Shown piece after piece: positions 1 through 11,660 of a stretch of 64,000 nucleotides of DNA; position 1 is the stretch's first letter, and each line of letters opens with the position of its first letter. The notes beneath the pieces are model-generated. The model worked only from the letters and a program-made list of their open reading frames with translations. It had not been told where the DNA came from and did no database searches. The stretch comes from Hemibagrus wyckioides (taxonomy: Eukaryota; Chordata; Actinopteri; Siluriformes; Bagridae): positions 8,252,392 through 8,316,391 of the forward strand of contig NC_080734.1 of NCBI RefSeq assembly GCF_019097595.1. The letters are read 5' to 3'. The translations under genes were made by a program, and so were the position numbers.

Positions 1-1805
1 GATATTTTTTTGTCTAATTATGAAATGTGCGGTTGCCAAGTCTCACGCCAGCTCAATTACAGGAATTTGCGCTGTTGTCTCTTACAATTTCTGGTAAAAC
101 CTTGAGAAGTATAGCTATTCTATTTCTAAAAGTCCAGCAGTATTACACCATAGCAAAATATGTCCAGACCACCTTGCATGGAAACACTTAGCGGTTGTGT
201 CTTTGTTTAGAATTTTATTTTTATGTAAACCAACAAAATCTCACTCTTTTATTATAAAAACCAACAATAACCTTGTGCAAACTGAGAAAGGCCATTTTAT
301 TTGTCGTCGTTACTGTTGTGATAACAAGGACAATTAATCAGGTAAACAGAACTACAGCACACAGTATACATTTGTAACTTTTGGTTTGTATGTAGAGACC
401 ATCTGGACTAAAAGTTTAAATTCTAAAAAATGCAGACAGACCCAGGATGTTTCCTGCAATGTGCAATTTTCAGACAATGCACAAAATTCCTTTAGACTTA
501 CAAGTTCTGCAATTCCTAGCAAGTGTATGTAGATGAGTGCCAATGCAGCTCATCTGCATTTAGTAATGCCCACAAAAGGAAAAACTTGTACAGAGCTGAA
601 AATTCATAATGAGGACAAAACTGCAAAAGAGAAGACATTTTTCAGAGGCAGAAGTGTAACACCTGTTTATGGGTACATTTACACAGACTCAGGAACTTCT
701 GAAGGACTAACTAACCCGATTTCCATGAATTTCTTGTTTAAATGCTGCTATGAATGATTAATAAATATATTATTTGTTCATATGCGGCTTGATAATTAAA
801 GGCCAATGTGATTAAAGCAACTTTACTGGTTTGCAAACTGCAACTGGTTTGCTTGATGTCTTGATTGAGTTTCTACCAAATATTGGTTTCTATCACTTTT
901 TAACAGGATTATGCAAACAATACCACCAGTGGCCTGTCCAAGCTTAACCCTTTTTGTGGCGCTCCATTCCACTGGTGAAGTGGAAATCTTATTGGACAAT
1001 TTCAATCAGTATAAACAAATGAACTATTTTAGCACTGCAAGTCTGATATAAAATAAGTCAGGAATGAGTCTGTTGGCTTTCATTGTGAGAAGTATCACTC
1101 TGTTGGGAGTTTTAGTGGTTGAAGATAACACTTTCAAATTTTAGATGCTTATGAACAAGCACTTCTCAGAGAGCAGAAATGGCTTTGATATCACTACTTA
1201 CTTTGAAGATAAAAATATTTGTATGGAACGTTTCCATGAATATATTGCCCTTACTAGGCTAAGTAAAAACAGAATTACTTTAGAACTAACTATAAATCAT
1301 CCTGAGATTACACTCCTGCCTTCCCTTTGAACCATCTTCAGGGTTAACTACAAACTCCCTATTAACATGATCATGGCTTTGGACTTAAAGGCTTATTCAC
1401 AGGTGGGAGATGCCTTCTATGACTTTCAAGTAATTATACCCAAACCCTTTAGCTTCAGTCCATTGAACTGCAAAGTTGCATGCTGAGATTTCAGTAAGGG
1501 CCAAACACATGGAAAGCATACTTCTTTTTCGGCAAGAAAGAAATCGACAACATCTTGAAATGTAGAGATTGTGCCAAGCAGCCTACAAAGGTATTCTCAC
1601 ACTTTGGAGCAATGAGATAAAATAATGAAAATTAAAACCGACAGCTAGCATAACATGAACTAACAATCTAGCTGCATTTCACCAAAGTCATGTGAGAGCG
1701 TTGAGCCTAACCATTGATCTGCATTCTACTGGAAATACTCTCACAGTGCATATTGGAAAAATGCTTGAATTTCATTGCTTAAATTGAGAAAAGCTGCACA
1801 ATGAC
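1..1805. other. Unannotated AT-rich DNA
   Basis: I see no repeat family, splice-bordered exon or RNA gene here. The short ORFs on both strands are under 75 codons and match nothing I know. Confidence 0.5.
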
Positions 1806-1964
1806 TGTGCTTTGAAGAAGGCGTTAAAGACTGTGGCTAGTGCCATTAGAAAAAGCACCAAGAGTCCCAAGAAGCCAGAGAAGCAGCCTGCCCCTGAGAA
1901 GGCATTCAGAAGCCTGAACATGCCAAAGGCCTTTAAATCCAAGAGTTGTAAACCAAAAGCTTAA
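1806..1964 (+). pseudogene. Histone H1-like C-terminal tail remnant
   Basis: An open frame of 52 codons ends in TAA at 1962-1964. It is dominated by Lys, Pro, Ala and Ser, with repeated KSPKK-like and PKAFKSKS-like motifs and a final KPKA. This is the composition of a linker histone (H1) C-terminal tail, which binds linker DNA in chromatin. Upstream I find no globular winged-helix domain and no start codon in this frame, so only the tail is left. No introns or poly(A) tract are visible. The most likely origin is a decayed retrocopy or gene fragment. A chance lysine-rich frame is possible, but the tail motifs and the stop at the expected place argue against it. Confidence 0.5.
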
Positions 1965-2350
1965 CATTTATGCACATTAAGTGGGGATTTAATACAAAAA
2001 TCGTCCACAGGATCTCAGATGTAGCTAAAGATTTAAGAATTATTCACAAGTTATGCAAAGGTTAAGCATGCTTGCAAAAACAGAGATGTGTCTTAGTTAT
2101 GCATGATATCAGACTGAGCAGAATTCAAGCTTTACTGCTATTATTTTATTAATCAACAACTTAAAGTAACAAACATGCAATAAGGTACAGGTTACAATTT
2201 TAAGACTTTGGTTTAGGTTCAGTTCAGTATCTATATTTTAATTTTATTTTAACTTTAACATTAACTGTCAGTGCTATTTTATATGCTGGCAGAAATGCTT
2301 TTAAAGTTCTCATATATTTAGTTAATAAGTCACTGTCTGCAGTACGGTTA
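1965..2350. other. Unannotated AT-rich DNA
   Basis: Nothing recognised between the H1-like remnant and the Tc1 copy. Confidence 0.4.
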
Positions 2351-2867
2351 GATCAGCCATAACATTAAAACCACTGACTGGTCTATATGGATGGATGCCG
2401 TTTGACACTCCTGACCAGTATGTTTCTGACTATGTCCAAAATTCAGTAGCAGCCAACTGGTCCGAATACAAAGTGAATAACACTGATTATCTTGTTACAG
2501 TATCTCTGTCAGGGGGTGGGATGGGCTCTATTAGGAAGCAAGTGAACAGTATGTTCTTGAAGCTGGTGTGTTAAAAGCAGGAAAAATGGGAAAACATAAG
2601 GATCTGACTGGCTATGATGAGGACCAAATTGTGATGACTAGACTGCACCAGGATGCATGAGAAGAATGCAAACCAGCAGAGGCAGTGTGATGCTCTGGGC
2701 AATGTTCTGCTGGGAAACCTTGAGTCCTGGCATTCATGTGGATGTTACTTTGACACGTACCACTTACCTAAACATTGTTGCAGACCAAACACACCCCTTC
2801 ATGGCAACAGTATTCTCTAATGGCAGTGAAATAATGCTCCAAGCCAGACTGCAAAAACTGTTCATAG
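2351..2867 (+). mobile_element. Tc1/mariner DD36E-type copy 1, internally deleted
   Basis: The left end 'gatcagccataacattaaaa' follows a TA and matches the terminal repeat of a fish Tc1 family also seen at 18953, 19592 and 62262. About 80 bp of unrelated sequence lies between the terminus and the next family sequence (near 2466). The transposase start region follows (around 2560-2650). It then jumps directly, near 2650, to the catalytic-core part (GSVMLWAMFCWETL, then HVDVTLTRTTYLNIVADQ). The middle of the gene, including the first catalytic Asp, is missing. Similarity stops near 2867, before the second catalytic Asp, and the right terminal repeat is absent. It cannot encode a working transposase. 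Confidence 0.8.
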
Positions 2868-3879
2868 CAAATATAGCCCAAATTAAATTCTTAAAACACT
2901 GACAGATATATAAAAGCATTATTTTATACAAAAAACTCAGGCTAGTAGAGGCTGTTCATTTAAACAGCTCCCTACTGGATACATAAAGTCCAAAATTTGA
3001 GCCAGTTCAGTTTCTGGGATGCTCACATTCTGAACATTTCCTTTAATAGAGAAAATGCCTGACCTGATGAGAAGCTCCAAGTGCGTCATTACAGTCCATG
3101 TGTGTGTGCTGAGAAATTCCCTTACTAAGCTGTGCTTCACATTAAAAGCATGCAGCAAAAAAAGGGCTACACAGATCTCAGAAAACTGAGTAGAAATGCT
3201 TTATTAATCCAAGGTTTTTTGGATACATGCTCTTTCTCTACAACTATATTCTACGTATACAGGCAGTTGTATATTCTATTGGTCTGTAGGCACAGAAAGC
3301 TGCCTCATCAATCATATCTCTATTTAGACAGTTGCTTGAATATTTCATCTCTTACTCTTACCTACTTAATTCCCAGACAATTCCTCACATCTACAAGGAA
3401 TAGTCAGTTGAAAACCTTTTTTTTTGTATTTTGTTTTGCAAATACGAGACACTAAAGTGTATCATGGGTTACTGAGAACGGAAGCATATGTTACAGCATA
3501 CTACAGATGTACTGTTGCTTTAACTTAGGTTGCATTGTTAACATTTTCATATTTAGGAAACCCCAAACTCCATCCTGGAAAAACATAGCTAAAACAATGG
3601 AAAGGTTCCCTTCTGCTCCTAGATTAGTCTATGACATTTAGTTCATGTGTTCCACTACATAAACATAATCCAGAAAAAACTCACATGAGTCAGTGGAATA
3701 CATGAATATGTGAAAAGTAAAAGAAAAAACAACCTAGTGCACACTCCTTATATAATAATATTTTAAAGCTCATGTTGCTAGTCATTCAGCATTCCAACTT
3801 AGCACATCTTGGTTTGGCTATTGTATTCTACTCTTATTTGCAAAAAATTCTAGAAATCAATCAAAGTGATCTACGCTCA
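2868..3879. other. Unannotated DNA
   Basis: No repeat or exon recognised. The 107-codon plus ORF at 3132-3455 has no recognisable motif and low-complexity ends, so I treat it as chance. Confidence 0.4.
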
Positions 3880-4500
3880 GAATAAGCCATTTCGAAACAT
3901 CGATCTTCTGCCATGTCTTAATTGATTTAAATTTGAGCTTTGGGTCTTTATCGTGCTGGAAAGTGAAATTTTTTGTCATGTTTAGCTGAAAAAGAGACAC
4001 CTCTATTTTTATGACAAAATATATTGGTGTGTGGAGCTATCTGTGCTTCCATCTCCCTTGAATAGACCCTCAGTCTCCTGTGTAGACCCTCAGTCTCACC
4101 ATGTTTCCCTGTGTATGGTGTTCTTTGAGGGATAAGATGTCTTGTTTTAGAGTCAACATGTCTTTTTCAATTACACCCAAAAAATTTCTCCCTTTGTCTC
4201 CTGAAAGACAGTTTGGGGTTTGTTTGTTTGTTTGTGAGAGGGCTTCTGGGGGCTTCCTATCCCATAGTCCAGACATATGAAGAATGCAAGAGATTGTTAT
4301 TGCATGCAGGGAGAGACCAGTACTGGACAGCTGCTCCTTTAATGTTACTGTTGGTCTTAGGAGTTTCACTGAGAGGGGTTGTCTTTTCTTTTCATCTATT
4401 ATTGAGGGATGTCCTGTCTGTGGTAAGGTCAGCGTGGTGCCCCATTTTCTCCACTTGTTGTTGTTGACCTTCACAGTGTTCCATTGTATATTTTAATGTA
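3880..4500 (-). mobile_element. Tc1-like transposase remnant, 'YTxxxxP' family
   Basis: On the minus strand, around 4470-4250, the translation shows a Tc1 helix-turn-helix and linker region (NNNKWRKWGTTLTLPQTGHP, then SGLWDRKPPEALS). The DNA further left (3885-3990) matches a more 3' part of the same gene, including the phrase 'ctttgggtctttatcgtgctgg'. Much of the sequence between is deleted or scrambled. This is the family whose ends read like 'aaaagtctacacaccc', which occurs again at 47957 and 17970. No terminal repeats remain here. A 134-codon frame at 4070-4474 survives, but it includes unrelated residues and is not functional. Confidence 0.7.
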
Positions 4501-5585
4501 CATTTAAGAAAAAGCATGAACATTTCATGTCTGGGTTTTTAGTGTTTATTCATAGTGACCCAGCAGACAAGTAGGTTGTGTGGGATAGTGGTCACTATAA
4601 ATATTTATATTTAAACAAACTGTTTTCCAAGCTGCCCTGATGCACCTCAGTGCTGCAGCTGAAGTCTGCTATTCATTCCGAATCCACCACCTGCGTACCA
4701 CACACACTGATTTTTATTAGTCAGATTAATTAAAATGCTCAGATGACAGATGACTTATTCAGAATGAGGAACAAAAAAGGGTGTGGAAGCACAGACTAAA
4801 CCAATCAAAATAAGATGCAGACAAAAGCTGTCATATAACTCTCCTGTTAGCACAACACACAGTCACATGATGAGAAAAAAAAAGAACAACACTAGCCAGA
4901 CTCATTCATATCTTTTATATTTGATGTGAAGAGAAAACACAGCTCTTAGCCAAACACTGGCTGTCAACTTTGCTTTTTTTGCAGGTGCAAACATAATCTG
5001 CTACCTCATGGGATAATGACCATTTGACTCACCTCCTGAATTGGGATTTGTCTTTGTTTGGTCTTCTTCCTGTCTCTTCTGTAATCCTATTTTTGAGAGT
5101 GAAAGGAATGCAGCAGTGTTTTAAGGGACCTAGGCTGGGATTTGGTATTACTGGTGTAACCACAGCAGAGAAAACATTGATTCATGGGATTTGTAAAAGA
5201 GGACACTGACATGGAGAGAGATAAAAGTGAAGAAGGGAGTTAGAGGCGGGTCTGAGCTGATAGATGGAGGGATTTGATTTTGAGTAAGATTAAAGATAGA
5301 GGTTAGAATCGGTGGGAGGTTAAAAAGGGGGTCGGGGGAAAATCTGCTAAGCATGAACTGAGCGATAAGGGGAGAAATGTTAGATCCATACAATTTAAAA
5401 AAGAATAATTGCACTAGATTTATACTGTTAGTAAGATTATACTAACGGTATAATAAAGTCAGTTTGACATGGTGAGTTCACTGAGTGCATTGAACCAGCG
5501 GCAGCGCAAAAAGACCACAGGGCATCAGAGAGCCTTAAATTATGCTTGTTATTTATTTATTTCTAAAATTTTCTGAAACATCATT
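4501..5585. other. Unannotated DNA with a purine-rich tract
   Basis: Mostly unique sequence. From about 5205 to 5370 the plus strand is strikingly purine-rich (many GAG, GGGA and AAAGGG runs), which creates an 88-codon minus-strand ORF rich in Ser, Pro and Phe by composition alone. Confidence 0.5.
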
Positions 5586-5657
5586 ATGTAGATTATTTGT
5601 GGTGATCCACAAATAATGTCAATTTCTGAGGGCTGGATCACCACAAATAATCTACAT
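5586..5657. repeat. 24-bp perfect inverted repeat with nested hairpin
   Basis: The arms 5586-5609 (starts 'atgtagattatttgtgg') and 5634-5657 are exact reverse complements with a 24-nt loop. Inside, 5592-5602 also pairs perfectly with 5607-5617 over 11 bp around a 4-nt loop. Two mutually exclusive stem-loops can therefore form. No transposase remnant or target duplication is visible. Confidence 0.85.
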
Positions 5658-6235
5658 CATTGAGACATGGTCATTACTGATATTTAAAAATTTCTAACAT
5701 GCCGAGGAGTCAGTATCATGTTATATTAATCATTATATAATGCTTTGAAGAGTACACATGCTTGAGCTGTCAGAACTGATATAGTACGTATTCCCTGAAG
5801 GTATCTTCAGATTGAAAGGGATATTTTCCGTGACGGCAGTTCGTTCTCTGCGCTGTGGCAGCCTGTTAAAGGTTCCCAAACTTGGATGGTTGCCTGGTAC
5901 AAGACCAAGTTTAGACAAGCTTCCAAATGAGATGCCTTTTATTTCATATATGGGATTTCTCATTTAAAAAATAGCTAAAGAGTAAAAAATCATTGGAAGC
6001 AGAATCAATCCGTTTGTATTTTGGCAAATGGAATTGATTGTTTATGTACGGACAATAAATTTAGTCCTGAAGGAACTATTCTCTTTTGGGAAGTACACAA
6101 CATGATTGCAACAACTTGTTAAATGTGCTTGAAATCACGACTACAAAAAACACACATTTTCCATTCTAAACTGCCCACACAGATCTGTACAGGTCTGCAC
6201 TGACTCAGTGTGGCATTTGTATGTGTTTGTCTCAG
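5658..6235. other. Unannotated DNA
   Basis: Nothing recognised. The 76-codon minus ORF at 5733-5963 has no motif I can name. Confidence 0.4.
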
Positions 6236-6372
6236 ACCACGCCTGTTTTGGTCTTATTTAACCCCTTTACCGAGACCCACCGCTGAGTGCACCTCCCGTG
6301 GTCCCTGCTCAGCAAACGAGGCCCAGCGCTCCTCCATGCTATACACGATGCTGGAATTCCACATTTACAAAT
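6236..6372 (+). other. Candidate exon or conserved block
   Basis: A 137-bp segment is clearly GC-richer than its surroundings. It is preceded by a good acceptor-like site ('tgtttgtctcag', AG at 6234-6235) and followed by a strong donor-like site (GTGAGT at 6373-6378). One frame is open throughout and ends in residues such as SANEAQRSSMLYTMLEFH. I do not recognise the peptide. It may be an exon of an unseen gene, a conserved non-coding element or chance. Confidence 0.25.
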
Positions 6373-8028
6373 GTGAGTCATAGTCCTAAATTTTCAACTC
6401 GCTTTCTCATCAACAACACATCCATCACAGCCTGTCTCTGAGCCGCCTGCTGTGCTTTGGGTCTGTGATCGAGGAAGGATTTTCGAATATAGTGCTCTAT
6501 CTCAGTGGCTTGTGATCAAACCTCTGCACTCTCAGCTACTTTTTCTATACCATTTGGAATTAATGATCTCTTAATCATGTCATGAAAACTGGACCCATAG
6601 TATTGTTATACTTGCATGAGCAGTATATCATATATCATTATGGTGACTAGTGCAAGTGAGTATAAAAGTCCCACCTGTCCTTCAAAGATAAATAGCTGTC
6701 AGTATAATTTCAAATTTTTGGCATTCAAACTTTGGTTTAAGATTAATGTTCTTTACGAGGTTATGAAGTTCAGCCCCATCAAGAGTGCTCCTGATCATCA
6801 TCTGGAGAAACCATACATTCAGGTGGGACAAGCGAAGAGCTCACTGGCCAATAAGCATCAGCTGTCTGTAATACAGCTTATAATGTGTGTGTGTGTGTGT
6901 GTGCACAGTAATTTCTATGCAATAATGCATTCCATAATAGTTTCATTGGCAAGCTGTTAATAGATATGAAGTTTCAACCCACATATCTGATATCATGAGC
7001 AGCCATCACTGTACATCATGTACATAAATACACATAAAAAAGTCATTTTCTCATAAATCCAAAAGTACAGACCAAAAGATATCTGTTATTTCTTAAAACT
7101 AAGGAAAAAGACACCTAGAAAACAAAAAAAACCCCATATATTTCCTTTTGCAAGACTGCAAAGAACACATACCTGTGCAAACAATGCTCTGGGAGCAGGT
7201 GGAAGACAGGAAACATGAAGAAGGACGAATGCGTTCCTGGCAAGAATGTTTTTGACAAGTTATCTTGTAAGAACAAACTTGCAACAACATGAGGACTGGG
7301 AACAACCCTGGAAGAATTTGAGATATGTCTTTAGTGCCTTAAGTCCTAGTAGTTGTCAGCTCTACAAGCCATGGCATAGGTAGCAAACCCAACAAAGCCT
7401 ACAGGAGCGTCCTCCTGGTCCAATTCAAAAGAGAATGAAAAGGAATGATAGATTTTATTTGGAACAAATAAGAAAATTTATTAACTGTATAATTCATTAC
7501 ACACATCTTTCCCTATGTGTTTAAGACACGCAGTTCTACAGCTAGTGTGTAATTATTGCATGTTTTTGCAGTTAATCTTAATTTTTCATCTTGTTCACTT
7601 CAAATGAAATGTCCACTATGTGAACATTGAGTTTTTTTGTTTAATACTTTACAGACTTTTTTCAATAACCTAATTAAACCACTTTGCTATTGAATTCTTT
7701 GCTCTGATTGGTTGCTTGATGCTGATGAATTTTCTGTCACCCTTCACCTTGTCAATGATTAGTTTCCTATAACAGCACTCCTATTTGTTTTTATTCTTTA
7801 CTTTATTTAAACTGTTTTTTTGGGTATTTTTGTACATTTAAAGTCAGGTGTATACTTGCGTATTGATGTATGTGTACACAAGGTGACTGCTGTATCCTGC
7901 CTTTGCTGTATCTTGACTATACACATGCAAATAGAAAAGACCATGCACATGCGGTGCTTTACCGAACCTGAACAGTAGGTGCTGTATGTAAAACAGTGTT
8001 TAACATGTTTAGATTTACATTTACATTT
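6373..8028. other. Unannotated DNA with a (GT)n tract
   Basis: Unique AT-rich DNA. A short (TG)10 microsatellite lies at 6884-6903. No other feature recognised. Confidence 0.5.
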
Positions 8029-8318
8029 TTGACATTTGGCAGACCCCCTTATCCAGAGCAACTTTAAAGGAATTTTTAAACAATACAGAAAAGAAACAGG
8101 GAAAATAAGAGCTGTGTTTCAGGAAGAGATAGTTTTTGTTTAAAGACAGCCAGTGACTCAGCTGTTTGGACATCTAGGGGAAGTTCATTCCACCACCTCG
8201 GCGCCAGAACAGAGATGAGTCTAGATGTATACCTACCTCTTACCCTGAGAGATGGTGGGACCAGTGATAGTGGATGTGAGGGAGCGAGGTGCAGTGAGAG
8301 GAGTAATAAGATTGTTTC
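8029..8318 (-). mobile_element. LINE 3' end (reverse-transcriptase C-terminus and tail)
   Basis: Read on the minus strand, the segment begins with a degraded C-terminal piece of a fish non-LTR retrotransposon polyprotein. The motif WWNELPLDVQTAESL is visible around 8200-8140. It then passes through a short A/T-rich 3' UTR and ends in the tail 'ctggataaggg..tctgccaaatg' near 8060-8035. The reverse-transcriptase domain itself is absent, as expected for a 5'-truncated LINE insertion. The same tail appears at 24946 and 37757, so it may be shared with SINEs that borrow the LINE 3' end. Confidence 0.65.
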
Positions 8319-8367
8319 AAAGTATTGTCATTGTGTAGTGTCTGATAACTCAAGAGGAAAGCTGTGT

Positions 8368-9481
8368 GATCTTTGTCTTTGTCCAGCATCAGTAGTCTGT
8401 AACTACAGTACAGATGGTGAGTTGTGTATAATCCCAGTCATTTGAATTTTATTATAATCTAGCCAGTGATTTTTGATATTTACATATCTGAAGTAAGAGT
8501 AGAAGAAGCCTTTATTGTTGTCACATTGACATTACAGCACAGTGAATTTCTTTTCTTCGCAGGTTAGAAAAGCCAGGTTAGGATGTTTGGGGTCAAAGGG
8601 TAGGGATACAGCATGATACAGCACCTCTGGAGCAGAGAGGGTTAAGGGCCTTGATTAGGGAGCCTAGCAGTGGCAACATAGCAGTACTGGGACTTGAACC
8701 CCAATCTTCTGATGAGCCTCCATTTCCCCTTAATTTGATAAAGGTGTTGGTGTGAGATCTTTGTCTTTGTCCAGCATCAGTAGTCTGTAACTACAGTACA
8801 GATGGTGAGTTGCGTATAATCCCAGTCATTTGAATTTTATTATAATCTAGCCAGTGATTTTTGATATTTACATATCTGAAGTAAGAGTAGAAGAAGCCTT
8901 TATTGTTGTCACATTGACATTACAGCACAGTGAATTTCTTTTCTTCGCAGGTTAGAAAAGCCAGGTTAGGATGTTTGGGGTCAAAGGGTAGGGATACAGC
9001 ATGATACAGCACCTCTGGAGCAGAGAGGGTTAAGGGCCTTGATTAGGGAGCCTAGCAGTGGCAACATAGCAGTACTGGGACTTGAACCCCAATCTTCTGA
9101 TGAGCCTCCATTTCCCCTTAATTTGATAAAGGTGTTGGTGTGAGATCTTTGTCTTTGTCCAGCATCAGTAGTCTGTAACTACAGTACAGATGGTGAGTTG
9201 CGTATAATCCCAGTCATTTGAATTTTATTATAATCTAGCCAGTGATTTTTGATATTTACATATCTGAAGTAAGAGTAGAAGAAGCCTTTATTGTTGTCAC
9301 ATTGACATTACAGCACAGTGAATTTCTTTTCTTCGCGCATGATACAGCACCTCTGGAGCAGAGAGGGTTAAGGGCCTTGATTAGGGAGCCTAGTAGTGGC
9401 AACATAGCAGTACTGGGACTTGAACCCCAATCTTCTGATGAGCCTCCATTTCCCCTTAATTTGATAAAGGTGTTGGTGTGA
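8368..9481. repeat. Tandem triplication of a 388-bp unit
   Basis: Three head-to-tail copies lie at 8368-8755, 8756-9143 and 9144-9481. Copies 1 and 2 are 388 bp. Copy 3 is 338 bp because exactly 50 bp are missing after 'cttttcttcgc'. Otherwise I count only about two substitutions: gttgtg/gttgcg in copy 1 and cagtgg/tagtgg in copy 3. Each unit contains one minus-strand SINE plus about 130 bp of flanking unique DNA, so this is a segmental tandem duplication and not repeated SINE insertion. The outer junctions share 'gatctt', so microhomology may have seeded it. Because the copies are nearly identical, the copy number may also be an assembly artefact. Confidence 0.95.
8501..8718 (-). mobile_element. 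tRNA-headed SINE, copied in each 388-bp unit
   Basis: In the minus direction it has a tRNA-like head with a B-box-like 'ggttcaagtccc'. It continues with 'aaggcccttaaccctctctg' and ends near 'caataaaggcttcttct'. The same family occurs at 26590, 31076 and 31166. The equivalents in units 2 and 3 are at about 8889-9106 and 9277-9444. Pol III transcription is the family expectation, and nothing here shows that this copy is active. Confidence 0.7.
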
Positions 9482-11539
9482 GATCTTGCATAACTAGCCA
9501 ACTTTTTCAAACACTGTACTAATAATTACCCAAACTACACCAATCAGCAGAGAAGAACTTTTACCAGGTGTATCAGGTTCTTCTCTCTGTAGGCTGGTTT
9601 CTGTTAGGTTACTGCATCCCCACTGTGTTTTATACTCCTCTCCCTTTCTCATCGCTTTTTCTTCTCTCACTCCATACCCCAGCCTTGATCCTGGACTTTG
9701 TAGCAAAAAACAGATTTTTTTTTCTTTTTCTAACAAAATATGCTTGTGTGGCTATCAGTAAGCTTGAGGGCTCACCCACGATGTAAACTATGTGTGGGGA
9801 AACAGTGACATGACTGAACCACACCTTTTATACTGGTGTTTGTTGACAGAAGCAGTTAGGTCCTCTTTTATCCATCCAGATCAGATTGGACTGGTTTCAT
9901 TAAAGGCAGGCAGAAATGTTAACAATGGGATGACAGAAAGGAAATAACCTCAAAAAAAACTTTTACAGTCAGTCAGGCAAACATGTTCACTGTCCCCATT
10001 ATTTCTTGCTTTATTATTATTGTTATTATTGATATTATTGTTATTATAAAATTGCTACAGCATTAAAGTAAATCAAATGAATCTAGAAATGTACAGTATA
10101 TTACAAAAAGCAGGAAGCAAAGCAAGAGTTGTCTTTGAGAGGAAATTACAGGTATGTTAAGAAGCTTTGTGTTTTTTGTTCCTTGTTACTTCCAATGGAT
10201 TTCCCTCTTTCTGTCTCCGACATGTTCGGCTCTAAGCAGACTGGCTGTCTTCCGAATATTTGTAAATACAGGATGCCTAACGTGACACAATTCATTTAAA
10301 GACACCATTTTATTTTTCCACTCTTTGCTGATTAATGGTATGCACCTGTGTGAACTTATTCGCACAGACAATTCTGACATATTTGCGCACTGAGACACTC
10401 GGTCTGTGTTTCATCCATCATCAAATATTTCTCAACAATGGAAATTATTTACCCTTTTGATGTCAAGTCAATGAAATGACTTTAGTACTGAAAGACACAA
10501 CATCACAATCGGCGTGCAGTAAAATATAGTTTAAACCTGAAACTATTAATATTTGCTTATGCACAGCACACAGGCTTAATAAATTTAAATGGATTTGTAG
10601 CCATTGGCTAAAATTGTCCCAAAACAACACCGCTGTAAAATGATGAATGTGTTTTTATATTTCTTTGCTAACATCGAGAAATGGAAAAGAACAAAAGAGC
10701 TCTTGTGATGCATAACAGAAATCTTCTGCCATGCATTGCTCACATTTCCCCGTTCCCTCTGCCGATTTAGAGAAGGACTGCTTTTTAATGTCTCCTTAAA
10801 TCTTTAAAGAGATTCTCAAATAATTGTTTACTTGAACAAACTCACAATACCCGAACAATTAACTCACCTCGAAACCATAATGAACGTATTATCATGAATC
10901 TTTTTTTTCTCTGAACTGAAAAATGATGTCATATCCTCTTCCCAAGTACTTTCCAACAGAATATGGGAAATTTAATAGCTTTCATAGAGAAAAGGCTTGG
11001 TAAATTGTGCTTAAACAAGACATATTGTGCTCTTTTTATTAGAGTGATTTTTGCATTCAGACTGTGTGGCAGATGTGTAATTTGTGGTGTTTCATGCATA
11101 CTTTATTTAACCACTGGCATGGCATGAAATTTTATGTGCTGGAACATTCTTTGATTAAATGCAAGTACATTTTTTTTGCATAGAATTTAGGTGATGCTTA
11201 ACTATACATTTTGATATTCAAATATCTGTAAGACTTAATCAGGTTATTTGGTTAACAGCTAAAAGAAATAGGGAAAAAAGCTTTCTTCAATGTGGTATAA
11301 TCAATTATCCTGTAACCATTATGTCTTTTCCATATGCAATACTGTAAAGGAATGAAATACAATAGGACATGCTATTAATGGCAATTGGTGATTCATTTCC
11401 AATAACAGCACATCCTGATAGTTTTTATATCTCTTATATCACAGAAATTTAACAGCACTAGCAATTTTATTTCTTAAAGTTGTGGAACATCCATGAAACC
11501 AGTAGCTCCTATTATCTTTTACAGTTTTGGTGGTGTGGT
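9482..11539. other. Unannotated DNA, possibly conserved in part
   Basis: No transposon recognised. Imperfect (TTA/TTG)n runs occupy about 10012-10050. The stretch about 10186-10960 has balanced composition and no low-complexity or repeat content. It is a reasonable candidate for non-coding conservation, but the sequence alone cannot show that. Confidence 0.35.
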
Positions 11540-11660
11540 AGCATTAATTTAGCATTAGTGGTTAAGGCATTGGACCGCTACCCAGAAGGTTGTTAGTTCG
11601 GGTCCCGGGTTCACCAAACTGCTACTGGTGGCCCACTGAGCAAGGCCCATAACTATTTCA
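11540..11660 (+). mobile_element. tRNA-derived SINE head
   Basis: The stretch 'tagtggttaaggcattgga' is A-box-like and 'gttagttcgggtcccgg' is B-box-like. They are followed by the fish SINE body 'tggcccactgagcaaggccc'. It is cut off shortly after, without the usual tail. The tRNA-like part lacks a foldable acceptor stem, so this is a SINE fragment and not a tRNA gene. Confidence 0.65.

Noticed and set aside
4070..4474. 134-codon minus ORF as a host gene
   Set aside because: Its N-terminal part matches the Tc1 DNA-binding region and the rest is scrambled transposon sequence.
8368..9481. CRISPR-like array of regular repeats
   Set aside because: The units are 388 bp of contiguous near-identical sequence without short repeats and variable spacers, in a fish-type genome.
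11540..11660. tRNA gene
   Set aside because: Box A-like and box B-like words are present, but there is no acceptor stem or anticodon arm, and the sequence continues into a SINE body.
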